A stretch of DNA of 64,000 nt from JAVBRA01 sp031548435 (GCA_031548435.1 JAVBRA010000005.1:22417-86416); one strand, 5' to 3'; shown: positions 1 to 8,556, counted from the first letter of the stretch. Program-made: numbers and translations. Notes: generated by a model not told the origin, from the letters alone.

Positions 1-86
1 AACGGGGTGCTTTTGTTTTTTTGTCAACCAGGGCGGAAGCAGTTTTCGCTTCGAATGCTTCGGCTCAATGCGCGAACCGGCCTGAA

Positions 87-743
87 TTATTCCTTATTAT
101 AGAGGGTGGAGTACGAGCGGTGTTCGGCGTCGATTCGGCTGAAAAACATCCTTCGGAATGTTTCCCTGTCGGAGGAATCTTTCAGCCCGATGATCTGATT
201 GACCAAGGCCCGGTCGTGTCCGTTTTCGGCGGTGAAATTCAGGGCGGCGGTGTCGACTTGTGGCGTTTGGTAGAGCAATAGCTCAATGAAGGCCCGGTTG
301 ATCATCGGGTAGGGGTCGTTCGAGGGTGTGCCGTATTTTCTGTCATGGGCCGCCAGCGCGGTGCGGTAGATCTGTTGCGCGGCGAGGCTGTCGCCCGCCA
401 TCTCTTTGACCATCCCCATGCCGACGGTGGCTTCCACCAGAGTGGGGTCGATTTGCGTTGCCCGGCGGAGCGAGTGGTAGGCGTCGTCGTAACGCCCCAG
501 CGATCCTTCCCACTGAGCCTTGTTGATATAAGGACGGGTGTTGAGCGAGTCGGCTGCGATGGCCTGGTCCCACAGCTCGATCGCGTACTCGATGGAGTCG
601 ATGTTGGCGCTGTTGCGGCTGATGATGCTGCACGCCCGGTTGTTCAGTTCAACCGACTCGGGGCTGGGTTGGTATTTTTCGTTTTTCGCGTTTTGCGTGC
701 ATGCGGCGACGAGCAGCAGCAGGGGAAGCAGGTAACGTTTCAT
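87..743 (-). CDS. TPR-repeat lipoprotein
   Basis: Predicted 218-residue periplasmic or membrane-anchored lipoprotein. The N-terminus is a lipoprotein signal (MKRYLLPLLLLVAACTQ, lipobox VAAC with Cys at residue 15). The remainder is helical and contains tetratricopeptide-like repeats (for example RPYINKAQWEGSLGRYDDAY followed by HSLRRATQIDPTLVEATVGM), which usually mediate protein-protein contacts. I chose the ATG at 743 because the signal peptide begins there; an in-frame ATG 37 codons upstream lies across the infC terminator. It has its own -7 box at 768-775. It lies where rpmI and rplT would be expected after infC. The molecular role is unknown; TPR content is seen, partner is not. Confidence 0.8.
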   Translation of the reverse strand: MKRYLLPLLLLVAACTQNAKNEKYQPSPESVELNNRACSIISRNSANIDSIEYAIELWDQAIAADSLNTRPYINKAQWEGSLGRYDDAYHSLRRATQIDPTLVEATVGMGMVKEMAGDSLAAQQIYRTALAAHDRKYGTPSNDPYPMINRAFIELLLYQTPQVDTAALNFTAENGHDRALVNQIIGLKDSSDRETFRRMFFSRIDAEHRSYSTLYNKE

Positions 744-767
744 GGCGGCCTTGCGGTTAGTGGCGGT

Positions 768-775
768 CAAGTATA
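768..775 (-). promoter_or_regulatory. Bacteroidetes -7 box for the TPR lipoprotein
   Basis: Reads TATACTTG on the minus strand, 25 bases upstream of the ATG at 743. Matches the TAnnTTTG-type -7 element in all but one position. Confidence 0.5.
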
Positions 776-816
776 CATAAAAGATCTGCGCGTGCCCTCG
801 TATTTCTATAAACGAC

Positions 817-846
817 AAAAAAAACGGAGCCCCGCGAAAGGCTCCG
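817..846 (-). terminator. Intrinsic terminator after infC
   Basis: On the minus strand a 7-bp stem (CGGAGCC with GGCTCCG) is followed by a run of eight T. It separates thrS-infC from the TPR lipoprotein gene and ends the operon where rpmI-rplT would normally follow. Confidence 0.85.
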
Positions 847-960
847 CTCGACATCTATGTTGTCGCGCAACTCAAATACAATCCATCTACGACCGCCCTC
901 CGTCAAAAACGAGACCTGTCGTACCGAGAAAAGAACGCGTATGCGATCCCCGGGCGGCTG

Positions 961-1545
961 CTACTTCTTGGCCTTGGGCGCCAGCGTCAGGAACATGCGC
1001 TTGCCTTCGAGCGCAGGCATCTGTTCCACCTTGGCGTATTCCTCCAGGTCGGTGGCAAAACGCAACAGCAGAATTTCGCCCTGATCCTTGAACACGATCT
1101 GGCGGCCGCGAAAGAACACATAGGCCCTCACTTTCGATCCCTCTTTGAGGAAATTGACGGCGTGCTTGAGCTTGAAGTTGTAGTCGTGGTCGTCGGTCTG
1201 GGGCCCGAAACGGATCTCTTTGACCGTCACCTTGACGTTCTTCGCTTTGATCTCTTTCGCCTTCTTCTTCTGCTGGTAGAGGAATGTCTGGTAATCGACG
1301 ATGCGGCAAACGGGCGGGTCGGCCTTGGGTGAGATCTCGACCAGATCGAGTTCCCTGGCTTCGGCCATGCGCAGTGCCTGCGCGATGGGAACCACTACGG
1401 TTTCTTCGCCTTCTTCGCCGCCCACGATCCTCACCTGCGGGGCGGTAATTTTTTCATTGATCCTGTGCAGGGCTTCTTTTTCCGGCATGCGCCCGCGCAT
1501 CGGTTGCCTGGGGCGCGGCGGCTTGGGTCTGTACGGTGTGCTTAT
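961..1545 (-). CDS. infC: Translation initiation factor IF-3, with probable AUA start
   Basis: IF-3 binds the 30S subunit, prevents premature 50S joining and proofreads the initiator tRNA and start codon. Both domains are clear: the N-domain motif LHRINEKI, then LDLVEISPKADPPVCRIVDY, and the C-domain with VKEIRFGPQTDDHDYNFKLK and the end LEGKRMFLTLAPKAKK. The first in-frame ATG (1500) has no ribosome site near it, whereas a strong AGGAGG at 1554-1559 lies 8 bases ahead of an in-frame AUA at 1543-1545. From there the protein is 194 residues with a Pro/Arg-rich leader (ISTPYRPKPPRPRQP). A rare start codon is the known device by which IF-3 represses its own mRNA (AUU in E. coli); use of AUA here is inference. 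Second gene after thrS. Confidence 0.93.
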   Translation of the reverse strand: MSTPYRPKPPRPRQPMRGRMPEKEALHRINEKITAPQVRIVGGEEGEETVVVPIAQALRMAEARELDLVEISPKADPPVCRIVDYQTFLYQQKKKAKEIKAKNVKVTVKEIRFGPQTDDHDYNFKLKHAVNFLKEGSKVRAYVFFRGRQIVFKDQGEILLLRFATDLEEYAKVEQMPALEGKRMFLTLAPKAKK

Positions 1546-1553
1546 AGCTTGGT

Positions 1554-1560
1554 CCTCCTT
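1554..1560 (-). promoter_or_regulatory. Strong Shine-Dalgarno deciding the infC start
   Basis: AAGGAGG on the minus strand, spaced 8 bases from the AUA codon at 1543-1545 and about 53 bases from the first ATG. Such a full-strength site is unusual in this window, where most genes have none visible. Confidence 0.7.
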
Positions 1561-1576
1561 CGTTGATGAATAATAA

Positions 1577-3517
1577 TTATTGTATGGGATTTATCTCCTG
1601 TTTCACTTTGTCGTTGATCATGGCCGCGAATTCGGCGACGCTCATCGAGCCTTTGTCGCCCTCTCCCTGTAATCTTACAGAAACCGTGCCATCCTGTTCT
1701 TCTTTCTCGCCCACGATCAGCAGGTAGGGGATGCGCTTGAGTTCGTTGTCGCGGATCTTGCGTCCGATCTTTTCGTTTCGGACGTCGGTCTGGGCGCGCA
1801 CGCCGGCCTCGTCCAACGCTTTGACTACCTGGCCCGCGTAGTCGTTGAACTTTTCGCTGATGGGCAGCACCACCACCTGTTCGGGCGTGAGCCACAGCGG
1901 GAATTTACCCGCGGTGTGTTCGATCAGTACGGCCACGAAGCGTTCCATCGAGCCGAACGGCGCACGGTGGATCATCACCGGGCGGTGCAGCTTGTCGTCG
2001 GCGCCGATGTACGTCAGGTCGAAGCGCTCGGGCAGGTTGTAGTCGACCTGGATGGTGCCCAACTGCCACTTGCGGCCCAGGGCGTCCTTGACCATGAAGT
2101 CGAGCTTGGGGCCGTAGAACGCCGCTTCGCCGTATTCGACCACCGTGTTGAGCCCTTTCTCCTCGGCCGCTTCGATGATGGCTTGCTCGGCCTTCTCCCA
2201 GTTTTCGTCGCTGCCGATGTATTTTTCGCGGTCGACCTGGTCACGGAGCGAAATCTGCGCCGTGTAGTCCTTGAAATCGAGCGTCTTGAAGATGTAGAGC
2301 ACGATGTCGATCACCTTCTTGAACTCGTCTTTGAGCTGATCGGGACGGCAGAACAAGTGCGCGTCGTCCTGCGTGAAGCCGCGTACGCGGGTCAGGCCGT
2401 GCAGTTCGCCGCTCATTTCGTAACGGTACACCGTGCCGAACTCGGCAAAGCGCACCGGCAGGTCTTTGTACGACCGCGGTTTGTATTTGTACATCTCGCA
2501 GTGGTGCGGGCAGTTCATGGGTTTAAGCAGGAACTCCTCGCCGGGGTCGGGCGTGTGGATCGGCTGGAACGAGTCCTTGCCGTATTTGGCGTAGTGGCCC
2601 GAGGTGACGTAGAGATCTTTCATGCCGATGTGAGGCGTGATCACCTGCTCGTAGCCGTGCCCCTTCTGGACACTGCGCAGAAAATTTTCGAGCCGTTCCC
2701 TCAGTGCGGCCCCTTTGGGCAGCCACATGGGCAGCCCCTGTCCCACGCGTTGCGAGAAGAAGAACAGTTCGAGTTCCTTGCCGATTTTGCGGTGGTCGCG
2801 TTTTTTTGCTTCTTCCAACATGGCGAGGTATTCGTCGAGCATCGACTTCTTAGGGAACGTGATGCCGTAGATGCGGGTGAGCATTTTGTTTTTCTCGCTC
2901 CCGCGCCAGTAAGCCCCGGCGATCGAGGTGAGTTTCACCGCTTTTACCGCGCCCGAGTCGGGCAGGTGCGGCCCGCGGCACAGGTCGGTAAAGTTGCCGT
3001 GCGAGTAGAACGAGATGGTGCCGTCTTCCAGGTCGCCGATCAGCTCGGTTTTATACTGGTCGCCTTTTTTTGTGTAGGTGTCCATCGCCTCCTGCTTCGA
3101 CACTTCGCGGCGGCAGAAAGGCGTCTTTTTCTGGGCCAGCTCCATTATCTTCTTCTCGATGGCCGGAAGGTCGGCCTCGGTGATGGGTACGGGCGAGTCG
3201 ACGTCGTAATAGAACCCGTTCTCGATGCTGGGGCCGATGCCGAACTTGATGCCCGGATAGAGCTCCTCCAGCGCTTCGGCCAGCAGGTGCGACGACGAAT
3301 GCCAGAACGTTTCCTTACCCTGGCGGTCGTCCCATTTGAAAAATTGGATGGCTCCGCCGCTTTCGATGGGGCGGCGCAGATCCCACAGTTTGCCGTCGAC
3401 CGACATGGCCAGCACGTCCTGCGCCAGGCGCGGGCTGATGCTTTCCGCTATTTCGAGCCCGGTGGTGCCCGGGTTGTATTCGCGTTGGTTCCCGTCGGGG
3501 AAAGTGATCTTGATCAT
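1577..3517 (-). CDS. thrS: Threonine--tRNA ligase
   Basis: Charges tRNA-Thr in the cytoplasm. At 646 residues it is full length. Order of domains: TGS domain (residues 1-60), the editing domain with HSSSH (His73, His77) and the partner motif LCRGPHLPDSG, the class II catalytic core with the zinc-site region MNCPHHCEMYKYKP, motif 2 region RYEMSGELHGLTRVRGFTQD and motif 3 region HRAPFGSMERF, and a C-terminal anticodon-binding domain (VVVLPISEKFNDYAGQVVKA onward). The start ATG at 3517 gives the expected N-terminus MIKITFPDG. It is first gene of the thrS-infC operon with a 31-base gap to the proposed infC start, driven by a -7 box at 3547-3554. Confidence 0.98.
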   Translation of the reverse strand: MIKITFPDGNQREYNPGTTGLEIAESISPRLAQDVLAMSVDGKLWDLRRPIESGGAIQFFKWDDRQGKETFWHSSSHLLAEALEELYPGIKFGIGPSIENGFYYDVDSPVPITEADLPAIEKKIMELAQKKTPFCRREVSKQEAMDTYTKKGDQYKTELIGDLEDGTISFYSHGNFTDLCRGPHLPDSGAVKAVKLTSIAGAYWRGSEKNKMLTRIYGITFPKKSMLDEYLAMLEEAKKRDHRKIGKELELFFFSQRVGQGLPMWLPKGAALRERLENFLRSVQKGHGYEQVITPHIGMKDLYVTSGHYAKYGKDSFQPIHTPDPGEEFLLKPMNCPHHCEMYKYKPRSYKDLPVRFAEFGTVYRYEMSGELHGLTRVRGFTQDDAHLFCRPDQLKDEFKKVIDIVLYIFKTLDFKDYTAQISLRDQVDREKYIGSDENWEKAEQAIIEAAEEKGLNTVVEYGEAAFYGPKLDFMVKDALGRKWQLGTIQVDYNLPERFDLTYIGADDKLHRPVMIHRAPFGSMERFVAVLIEHTAGKFPLWLTPEQVVVLPISEKFNDYAGQVVKALDEAGVRAQTDVRNEKIGRKIRDNELKRIPYLLIVGEKEEQDGTVSVRLQGEGDKGSMSVAEFAAMINDKVKQEINPIQ

Positions 3518-3546
3518 AGATAACGAAAAACGAACAATTTATCTTG

Positions 3547-3554
3547 CAAAGATA
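3547..3554 (-). promoter_or_regulatory. -7 box for thrS-infC
   Basis: Perfect TATCTTTG on the minus strand, 30 bases before the thrS ATG. Confidence 0.75.
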
Positions 3555-3892
3555 AGTATTTCCTCGGAAATTCCGTCGTTTTGCCTTCAAAAAAATAGCG
3601 AATTTGTCTCTTGTTCCGGTCGCGGTTTAAAAAAAAAGGATGCCGGATCGTTTTGAGCAGAAAAGTTGCGCTGTCAAAAAAATGGTTCTGTCAAAAACAC
3701 CCGACGGGCGTCCGGGGTTGATCATTTTGTCCGGGGCCTGTGCCGCTATGGCAAGAAAATGATCTGCTAATGCGTTGCTATACTTTATTTTGGGACAACG
3801 GGGTTTTTGTCGGAAATCCCCAATCGGCCGCTTTCGATGGGGCGCGGAACGATGTTCCTGATGGCAAATGCTCCTGTGAGGTTCTTTTTTAC

Positions 3893-3900
3893 TATTTTTG
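3893..3900 (+). promoter_or_regulatory. -7 box for the glycosyltransferase gene
   Basis: TATTTTTG, 47 bases upstream of the ATG at 3948; a close variant of the Bacteroidetes -7 element. Confidence 0.5.
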
Positions 3901-3947
3901 TCGGGGGTAAAGATCGTATTTCGGTTGCCCGCCGTCATTTTCATCGT

Positions 3948-5075
3948 ATGACCAAAGTCTGCTGCGTTTTCAACATCGCCCCGCTGTACCGCGAGGCCAT
4001 TTACCGCCTGCTCGACGACAGTGCCGCGTTGGAGGTCGATTTTTATGCGGGCGACCGTTCCGCCGGCGGCATTGCTCTGATGGACGCTACGCAGTTGGAT
4101 GGCTTCCGGGGATATTTCCGCAATCGGTACAGGGGGAAAAAACTCGTCTGGCAGAAAGGGTGGGGCAGGGCGCTCGGGGCTGATTACGACGCATACGTCC
4201 TCACAGGCAATCCCGGCATCCTTTCCAATTGGTTGTTAATTCTTTGCGCCCGGTTGCGCGGCCGCAGGGCGTGGCTTTGGACGCACGGGCTGTACGGCAG
4301 CGAGAGCCGCTTTCAGCGCTTCAAAACCATGGTCTATTTCCGTCTGGCCGGACGCCTGCTGCTTTATGGCCAACGCGGACGCGACCGGGTGGTGGAGGCC
4401 GGGTTCAGGCCGGAACGTACGATGGTGATATACAACTCGTTGAATTACGATGAGCAAGTGCGGTTGCGCGAAAAAATCTCCTCGCCGCTGTTTCTCCGCA
4501 ACTATTTCGGCAACGACGATCCGACGATCGTGTTCCTGGGGCGCCTCACGCCCGAAAAATCACTGGATATGTTTCCCGAAATGCTGCGCCGGGTGAACGC
4601 CGTGCGTCCCTGCAACATGGTGTTCATCGGAGGAGGCGCGGCCGAAAGGCAGTTGTCCGAATCGTTTGACAAAGAGGATCTTGCCGACCGGGTGTGGTTT
4701 GTGGGCGAATGCTACGACCAACAGTACATCGCCGATTTTCTGTACAACAGCGCGGCGATGGTGTCGCCCGGCAACGCGGGGCTGAATGTGATGCACGCCT
4801 TCGCTTTTGGTGTGCCGGTGGTCACCCACGGCGATTTCACGCACCAGATGCCCGAAGCGGAAGCGATCGTGGATGGGGTTACGGGCAGTCTTTTCGTTCG
4901 TGGCGACGTCGGTTCGCTGACCGAAAAGGTGTTGTGGTGGATCGGCCGCGCGTCCGACACCCCAACCCGCGAGCAAACCCGCCGGGCCTGCTATGCCGTC
5001 CTGGAGGCGCATTATACTCCGCAACAACAGGCGGCGGCTATCGAACGAAGCATTGCCGATGCGTTATTAAGGTAA
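3948..5075 (+). CDS. GT4-type glycosyltransferase
   Basis: Predicted 375-residue family-1-clan (GT-B fold) glycosyltransferase that would transfer a nucleotide-activated sugar onto a surface glycan or lipid acceptor in the cytoplasm. The C-terminal donor-binding half shows IVFLGRLTPEKSLDMFPEML, VWFVGECYDQQYIADFLYNS and the GT4 signature region MVSPGNAGLNVMHAFAFGVP. The start MTKVCCVFNIAPLYRE at 3948 is chosen because the beta-strand of the first Rossmann fold begins there; in-frame upstream codons precede the -7 box. It is not embedded in a capsule or O-antigen cluster, so the acceptor cannot be inferred. The next gene follows 150 bases later with its own promoter. Confidence 0.85.
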   Translation: MTKVCCVFNIAPLYREAIYRLLDDSAALEVDFYAGDRSAGGIALMDATQLDGFRGYFRNRYRGKKLVWQKGWGRALGADYDAYVLTGNPGILSNWLLILCARLRGRRAWLWTHGLYGSESRFQRFKTMVYFRLAGRLLLYGQRGRDRVVEAGFRPERTMVIYNSLNYDEQVRLREKISSPLFLRNYFGNDDPTIVFLGRLTPEKSLDMFPEMLRRVNAVRPCNMVFIGGGAAERQLSESFDKEDLADRVWFVGECYDQQYIADFLYNSAAMVSPGNAGLNVMHAFAFGVPVVTHGDFTHQMPEAEAIVDGVTGSLFVRGDVGSLTEKVLWWIGRASDTPTREQTRRACYAVLEAHYTPQQQAAAIERSIADALLR

Positions 5076-5157
5076 TATGCTTTCTCGCGCCAACGTCCCG
5101 CAGTTGCTCGGAATGGCACGTGAGAGGGCGTTGTTGTGCAAAATCATCTGTTTTTAT

Positions 5158-5165
5158 TATCTTTG
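5158..5165 (+). promoter_or_regulatory. -7 box for the EEP-family gene
   Basis: Perfect TATCTTTG, 60 bases ahead of the ATG at 5226, with a TTG-containing -33 region (around 5131). Confidence 0.7.
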
Positions 5166-5225
5166 TTAACTGAAATCCGAGCGCCTGAAGGTGCTTCCCG
5201 TTCCATTCACAAAAGATCGATCGCT

Positions 5226-6008
5226 ATGAAAAAACGGCTTTTCCTGTTGCTGGGTACATTTGTGTCCCTGTGCGCCTTCGCCCAGAGGCCCGTTGCGCCC
5301 AAACCGCCGGGCACGATGCGGGTGATGAGCTACAACATACGCAGCGGCCGCGGCATGGACAACAAAATGGACCTGCCCCGCACGGCCGAAGTCATCAACC
5401 GCGTTTCGCCCGACGTGATCGCGTTGCAGGAGGTCGACAGCGCCACGGCCCGCAGCGGCGGCATCGACGTGCTGACCGAGCTGGCCAACCGCACGTCGAT
5501 GTATCCGGTGTACGGCCCGGCGATCGACCTTCAGGGAGGCAAATACGGGGTTGGGGTGCTGTCGGTCGAAAAGCCGCTTTCGCATAAATGCGTGCCGCTG
5601 CCCGGACGCGAAGAAAAACGGGCGTTGCTGGTGGTTGAGTTCGAAGGGTATGTTTTCTGCTGTACCCATTTCTCCCTCACCGAACAAGACCGCCTGGCAT
5701 CGGTCGGGATCATCCTCGATCAGGTGGCCGGATATAATAAACCGGTGATTCTGGCGGGCGACCTGAACGACGCTCCCGCCTCGGCGTGCACCGAGCAGTT
5801 GCTTGAAAACTGGAAAATGCTCAGTGATCCCGAACAGCCTACGTTCCCGGCCAACCGGCCCAAGGAGACGATCGATTACATTATGGCGCTTGCCCGTCCC
5901 GACTATGCTTTTGCCGCGCTCAATGCGGTGGTCGACGACGAGGCGGTGGCTTCCGACCACCGGCCGCTGTTTGTCGACCTGAGAATGTCGGCGGTGGCGG
6001 GGAAATAA
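5226..6008 (+). CDS. Secreted endonuclease/exonuclease/phosphatase family protein
   Basis: 260 residues with an N-terminal signal peptide (MKKRLFLLLGTFVSLCAFAQ, cleavage after AFA), so exported. The mature protein is a complete EEP-fold metal-dependent phosphodiesterase: MSYNIRSGRG (Asn of motif 1), VIALQEVDSA (Glu of motif 2), LAGDLNDAP (Asp/Asn), TIDYIM and ASDHRPLFVDL (catalytic Asp-His). The family includes DNases, sphingomyelinases and inositol phosphatases; the substrate of this subgroup, common in gut Bacteroidetes, cannot be read from sequence. The start at 5226 is set by the signal peptide. Base composition matches neighbours. Confidence 0.88.
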   Translation: MKKRLFLLLGTFVSLCAFAQRPVAPKPPGTMRVMSYNIRSGRGMDNKMDLPRTAEVINRVSPDVIALQEVDSATARSGGIDVLTELANRTSMYPVYGPAIDLQGGKYGVGVLSVEKPLSHKCVPLPGREEKRALLVVEFEGYVFCCTHFSLTEQDRLASVGIILDQVAGYNKPVILAGDLNDAPASACTEQLLENWKMLSDPEQPTFPANRPKETIDYIMALARPDYAFAALNAVVDDEAVASDHRPLFVDLRMSAVAGK

Positions 6009-6106
6009 CGGCGGTGCGGGAAAACGCTGTTTGTCCGTAAGATACCGCCCCGTTTTTGTACGACAAGGATACTTTAACCAAAAACGCATCCAAATAAAAA
6101 AAGAGT

Positions 6107-6817
6107 ATGAAAAAAATCGCATTACTGGCGCTGCCGTTGCTGGCTGCAACCGCCGTGCAGGCCCAGACAACCGAGGGCGACTGGAACAAGAAGCCGTACG
6201 TCAATGTGTCGTACACGCACGAAATGAAGGTCGATCCGGATATGATCTACATCGGCTTCGTGATCGACGAGAGCGTGAGCAACGGCAAAAACAAACTGGC
6301 CGATATGGAAAAAAACATGCTTGCGGGGATGAAAGAGATCGGCGTGGACACGGACAAAGACCTGGCTGTCACCGACGCCTCGTCGAGCAAGAAGAGCAAT
6401 AAATGGCGCAAGGACGACACCTATAAGAAAAAAAGCTATCAGGTGATCGCGCACGATGCCGAAACGGCTTCCGTCATTTTCGATATGCTTAACAGCGTGG
6501 GCATTCCTCAGGCCGATGTGACGAAGATCACCTCGTCCAAACTGTCGGAATACAACAGCGAGGCCCGTCAAAAAGCGATGCAGGGAGCCAAAAAGAAAGC
6601 CGACGAACTGGCCACGGCCATCGGGCAGACGATCGGCGCGGCGCTGACCATCGACGACTACAACTCGGTGCCTTATGCCGACGAGATGTTGCAGGGCAGG
6701 GTGATGGGCCTGTCGGTTAGCTCCAAAGCCGGGTATGTCTCGGCTGACTCCGCACCCGTCGAATTCCAAAAAATCGAGATCCGTTACAGTGTCAACGTCC
6801 GTTTCGAACTGAAGTGA
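6107..6817 (+). CDS. SIMPL domain (DUF541) periplasmic protein
   Basis: 236 residues with signal peptide MKKIALLALPLLAATAVQAQ. The mature part matches the SIMPL/DUF541 pattern: an early beta-rich segment (VNVSYTHEMKVDPDMIYIGF), a central variable segment (SYQVIAHDAETASVIFDMLN) and a helix with EARQKAMQGAKKKADELATA followed by IGQTIGAALTID. Family members form periplasmic ring assemblies of poorly known function, sometimes linked to oxidative stress. The ATG at 6107 is 98 bases after the EEP gene; the two and the GH27 gene run in the same direction and may be cotranscribed. Confidence 0.88.
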   Translation: MKKIALLALPLLAATAVQAQTTEGDWNKKPYVNVSYTHEMKVDPDMIYIGFVIDESVSNGKNKLADMEKNMLAGMKEIGVDTDKDLAVTDASSSKKSNKWRKDDTYKKKSYQVIAHDAETASVIFDMLNSVGIPQADVTKITSSKLSEYNSEARQKAMQGAKKKADELATAIGQTIGAALTIDDYNSVPYADEMLQGRVMGLSVSSKAGYVSADSAPVEFQKIEIRYSVNVRFELK

Positions 6818-6849
6818 CAACGCCACACACAACCAAAATACGCTTAATT

Positions 6850-8094
6850 ATGAAGAAAATCTTATTTTTGCTGCTGATGGCGCCGATGGCGCTGGCCGCC
6901 CAACCCGAGCGTGCCGCAACCACCAAGGGCTTTGTGCTCAACCAGCAGCAATGGGAAGAGCTGGCGGCCACTCCGCCTATGGGTTGGAACAGTTGGAACC
7001 TGGTCGAAGACAAGGTGAGCGAGGAGGTCATCAGACAAATGTGCGACGCGATGGTGGCCAACGGTATGCGCGACGCGGGCTACACCTACCTGATCATCGA
7101 CGACTTCTGGGTGGGCGGACGCGACAACCGCAACCGCCTCTATCCCGACCCGACCCGTTTCCCCGGCGGCATCAAGGCCCTGGCCGATTACGTGCACAGC
7201 AAGGGGATGAAACTGGGCATCTATTCCGACGCGGCGCTTTACACCTGCGGCGGCGTGATGGCCAGCTACGGCTTCGAGGAGCTCGATGCGAAGACCTTTG
7301 CCGAGTGGGGCGTCGACTACCTCAAATACGACTATTGCAACGCCCCGACCGACATGGAGACGGCTTTTGCCCGCTACAAAAAGATGGGCGACGCCCTGCG
7401 CAAGCAGGAACATCCCATCGTGTATGCCATCTGCGAATGGGGCCAGCGCAAACCGTGGCTGTGGGCCAAGGCCGCCGGCGGACACCTGTGGCGAACCACG
7501 TGGGACTCGCGCGACTACTGGCAAACGGACAATAAGGATTTTCTCGGCGTCATCGATATTTTCGACCAGCAGGAAGGGCTGGAGCAATACGCCGGTCCCG
7601 GCGGATGGAACGACCCCGACCTGCTGATGGTGGGGCTGTACGGCAAGGGCAAATCATCGTCGCCGGGCAAGTTCAAGGGCGGGTGCACCGACACCGAATA
7701 CCGCACCCACTTTGCCATGTGGTGCATGCTGGCCGCTCCGCTGATCGTCAACAGCGATATGACGACCATCGACGCGGGCACCCTGGCCCTGCTCACCAAC
7801 AAGCACCTGCTGGCCATCAACCAGGACAAGGACGGCCACCAGGGCTACACGTTCATGCGCACCGACCAGCTGCAACTGATGAAAAAGGAACTCTCGGGCG
7901 GCGAGGTGGCCGTGTGCGTGATCAACCGCTCGGACAATAAAGTGCCGTTCTCGTTCGACGCCCGCAAGGATTGGGGTATCTACACCCCGGGGCAGGTGAT
8001 CGATGTATGGAAAAGCACGTCATCGAAGAAAACCGCGCTCAAAGGAGAACTCGAACCGCACGACTGCGCGGTGTATCTTTTTAAGGTGCAGTGA
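6850..8094 (+). CDS. GH27 alpha-galactosidase, secreted
   Basis: 414 residues with a signal peptide (MKKILFLLLMAPMALAAQ). Glycoside hydrolase family 27 hallmarks: TPPMGWNSWN (41-50), YLIIDDFW (80-87), nucleophile Asp161 in YLKYDYCN, acid/base Asp219 in WRTTWDSRDYW, and the GGWNDPDLL signature (251-259), then a C-terminal beta domain. It should release terminal alpha-galactose (or alpha-N-acetylgalactosamine) from oligosaccharides or glycoconjugates in the periplasm. No susC/susD pair is adjacent, so it is not in a classical polysaccharide utilisation locus. Start is placed at 6850 because an in-frame ATG 12 codons upstream would precede the signal peptide with TTPHTTKIRLI, overlapping the SIMPL gene end. 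Confidence 0.94.
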   Translation: MKKILFLLLMAPMALAAQPERAATTKGFVLNQQQWEELAATPPMGWNSWNLVEDKVSEEVIRQMCDAMVANGMRDAGYTYLIIDDFWVGGRDNRNRLYPDPTRFPGGIKALADYVHSKGMKLGIYSDAALYTCGGVMASYGFEELDAKTFAEWGVDYLKYDYCNAPTDMETAFARYKKMGDALRKQEHPIVYAICEWGQRKPWLWAKAAGGHLWRTTWDSRDYWQTDNKDFLGVIDIFDQQEGLEQYAGPGGWNDPDLLMVGLYGKGKSSSPGKFKGGCTDTEYRTHFAMWCMLAAPLIVNSDMTTIDAGTLALLTNKHLLAINQDKDGHQGYTFMRTDQLQLMKKELSGGEVAVCVINRSDNKVPFSFDARKDWGIYTPGQVIDVWKSTSSKKTALKGELEPHDCAVYLFKVQ

Positions 8095-8174
8095 CAAGCG
8101 GCTTGTTGTATCTGCATGACGGTAAACTGCGCGGTGTGCGCCTCCAAAGTGTGACAACAAGCTGCGCTACGCAA

Positions 8175-8209
8175 TGTGCGGCGGCCTTCCGAAGGAAGGC
8201 CGCCGCACA
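8175..8209 (+). terminator. Hairpin after GH27, probable terminator
   Basis: 16-bp perfect stem (TGTGCGGCGGCCTTCC and its complement) with a GAA loop, 80 bases after the GH27 stop. No T tract follows, so termination is inferred from position only. Confidence 0.5.
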
Positions 8210-8412
8210 CACGTTACGGGGTCGGGGCAAACGGTCTTTTGACCCTCAAGGGCATTTGCCGGAGGGGGGAGCTGCGCCACCGCGGCAGACGCAAACGATC
8301 TCCGACAGCCCGAGGCATTAACCGGGCGCCCCTTACACGGCACGCCTCGGCGACAGTCGGCCCCAACGGATGAATTTATTCCAAAATATTTTGGCAGTTC
8401 ACATTTCCTTGC

Positions 8413-8420
8413 TATATTTG
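8413..8420 (+). promoter_or_regulatory. -7 box for the tRNA gene
   Basis: TATATTTG, 16 bases before the mature tRNA 5' end, with TTTTGGCA about 20 bases further upstream as a -33 candidate. Confidence 0.65.
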
Positions 8421-8435
8421 CACCACCAAAATCGA

Positions 8436-8509
8436 GGCGGGATAGCTCAGCTGGTTAGAGCGCATGATTCATAATCATGAGGTCCGGGGTTCAAGTCCCC
8501 GTCCCGCTA
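8436..8509 (+). tRNA. tRNA with CAT anticodon (Met elongator, or Ile2)
   Basis: 74 bases folding as a full cloverleaf: acceptor GGCGGGA/TCCCGCT (first pair G-T), D arm GCTC/GAGC, anticodon arm CATGA-TTCATAA-TCATG with CAT anticodon, variable loop AGGTC, T arm CGGGG-TTCAAGT-CCCCG, discriminator A. CCA is not encoded. The anticodon stem lacks the three G-C pairs of an initiator, so this is an elongator Met tRNA or a lysidine-modified Ile2 tRNA; sequence inspection alone does not decide. Confidence 0.96.
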
Positions 8510-8517
8510 CGAACAGA

Positions 8518-8556
8518 AAATAAAGCACCTGCAAATCATTTGCAGGTGCTTTATTT
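8518..8556. terminator. Bidirectional terminator between tRNA and gdhA
   Basis: 18-bp perfect stem (AAATAAAGCACCTGCAAA and complement) with a TCA loop and T-rich ends in both directions; serves the tRNA gene on plus and gdhA on minus. Confidence 0.88.

Larger units (their letters stand above)
3518..3947. other. Intergenic region between divergent thrS and glycosyltransferase genes
   Basis: 430 bases holding two divergent promoters (3547-3554 minus, 3893-3900 plus). The AT-rich middle (about 3590-3880) shows no coding frame with credible composition, no tRNA and no long hairpin. Confidence 0.6.
8095..8435. other. Intergenic region between GH27 and tRNA
   Basis: 341 bases. Contains a 16-bp perfect hairpin (8175-8209), GC-rich sequence without credible coding content, and the tRNA promoter at 8413-8420. 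No other feature was seen. Confidence 0.6.
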
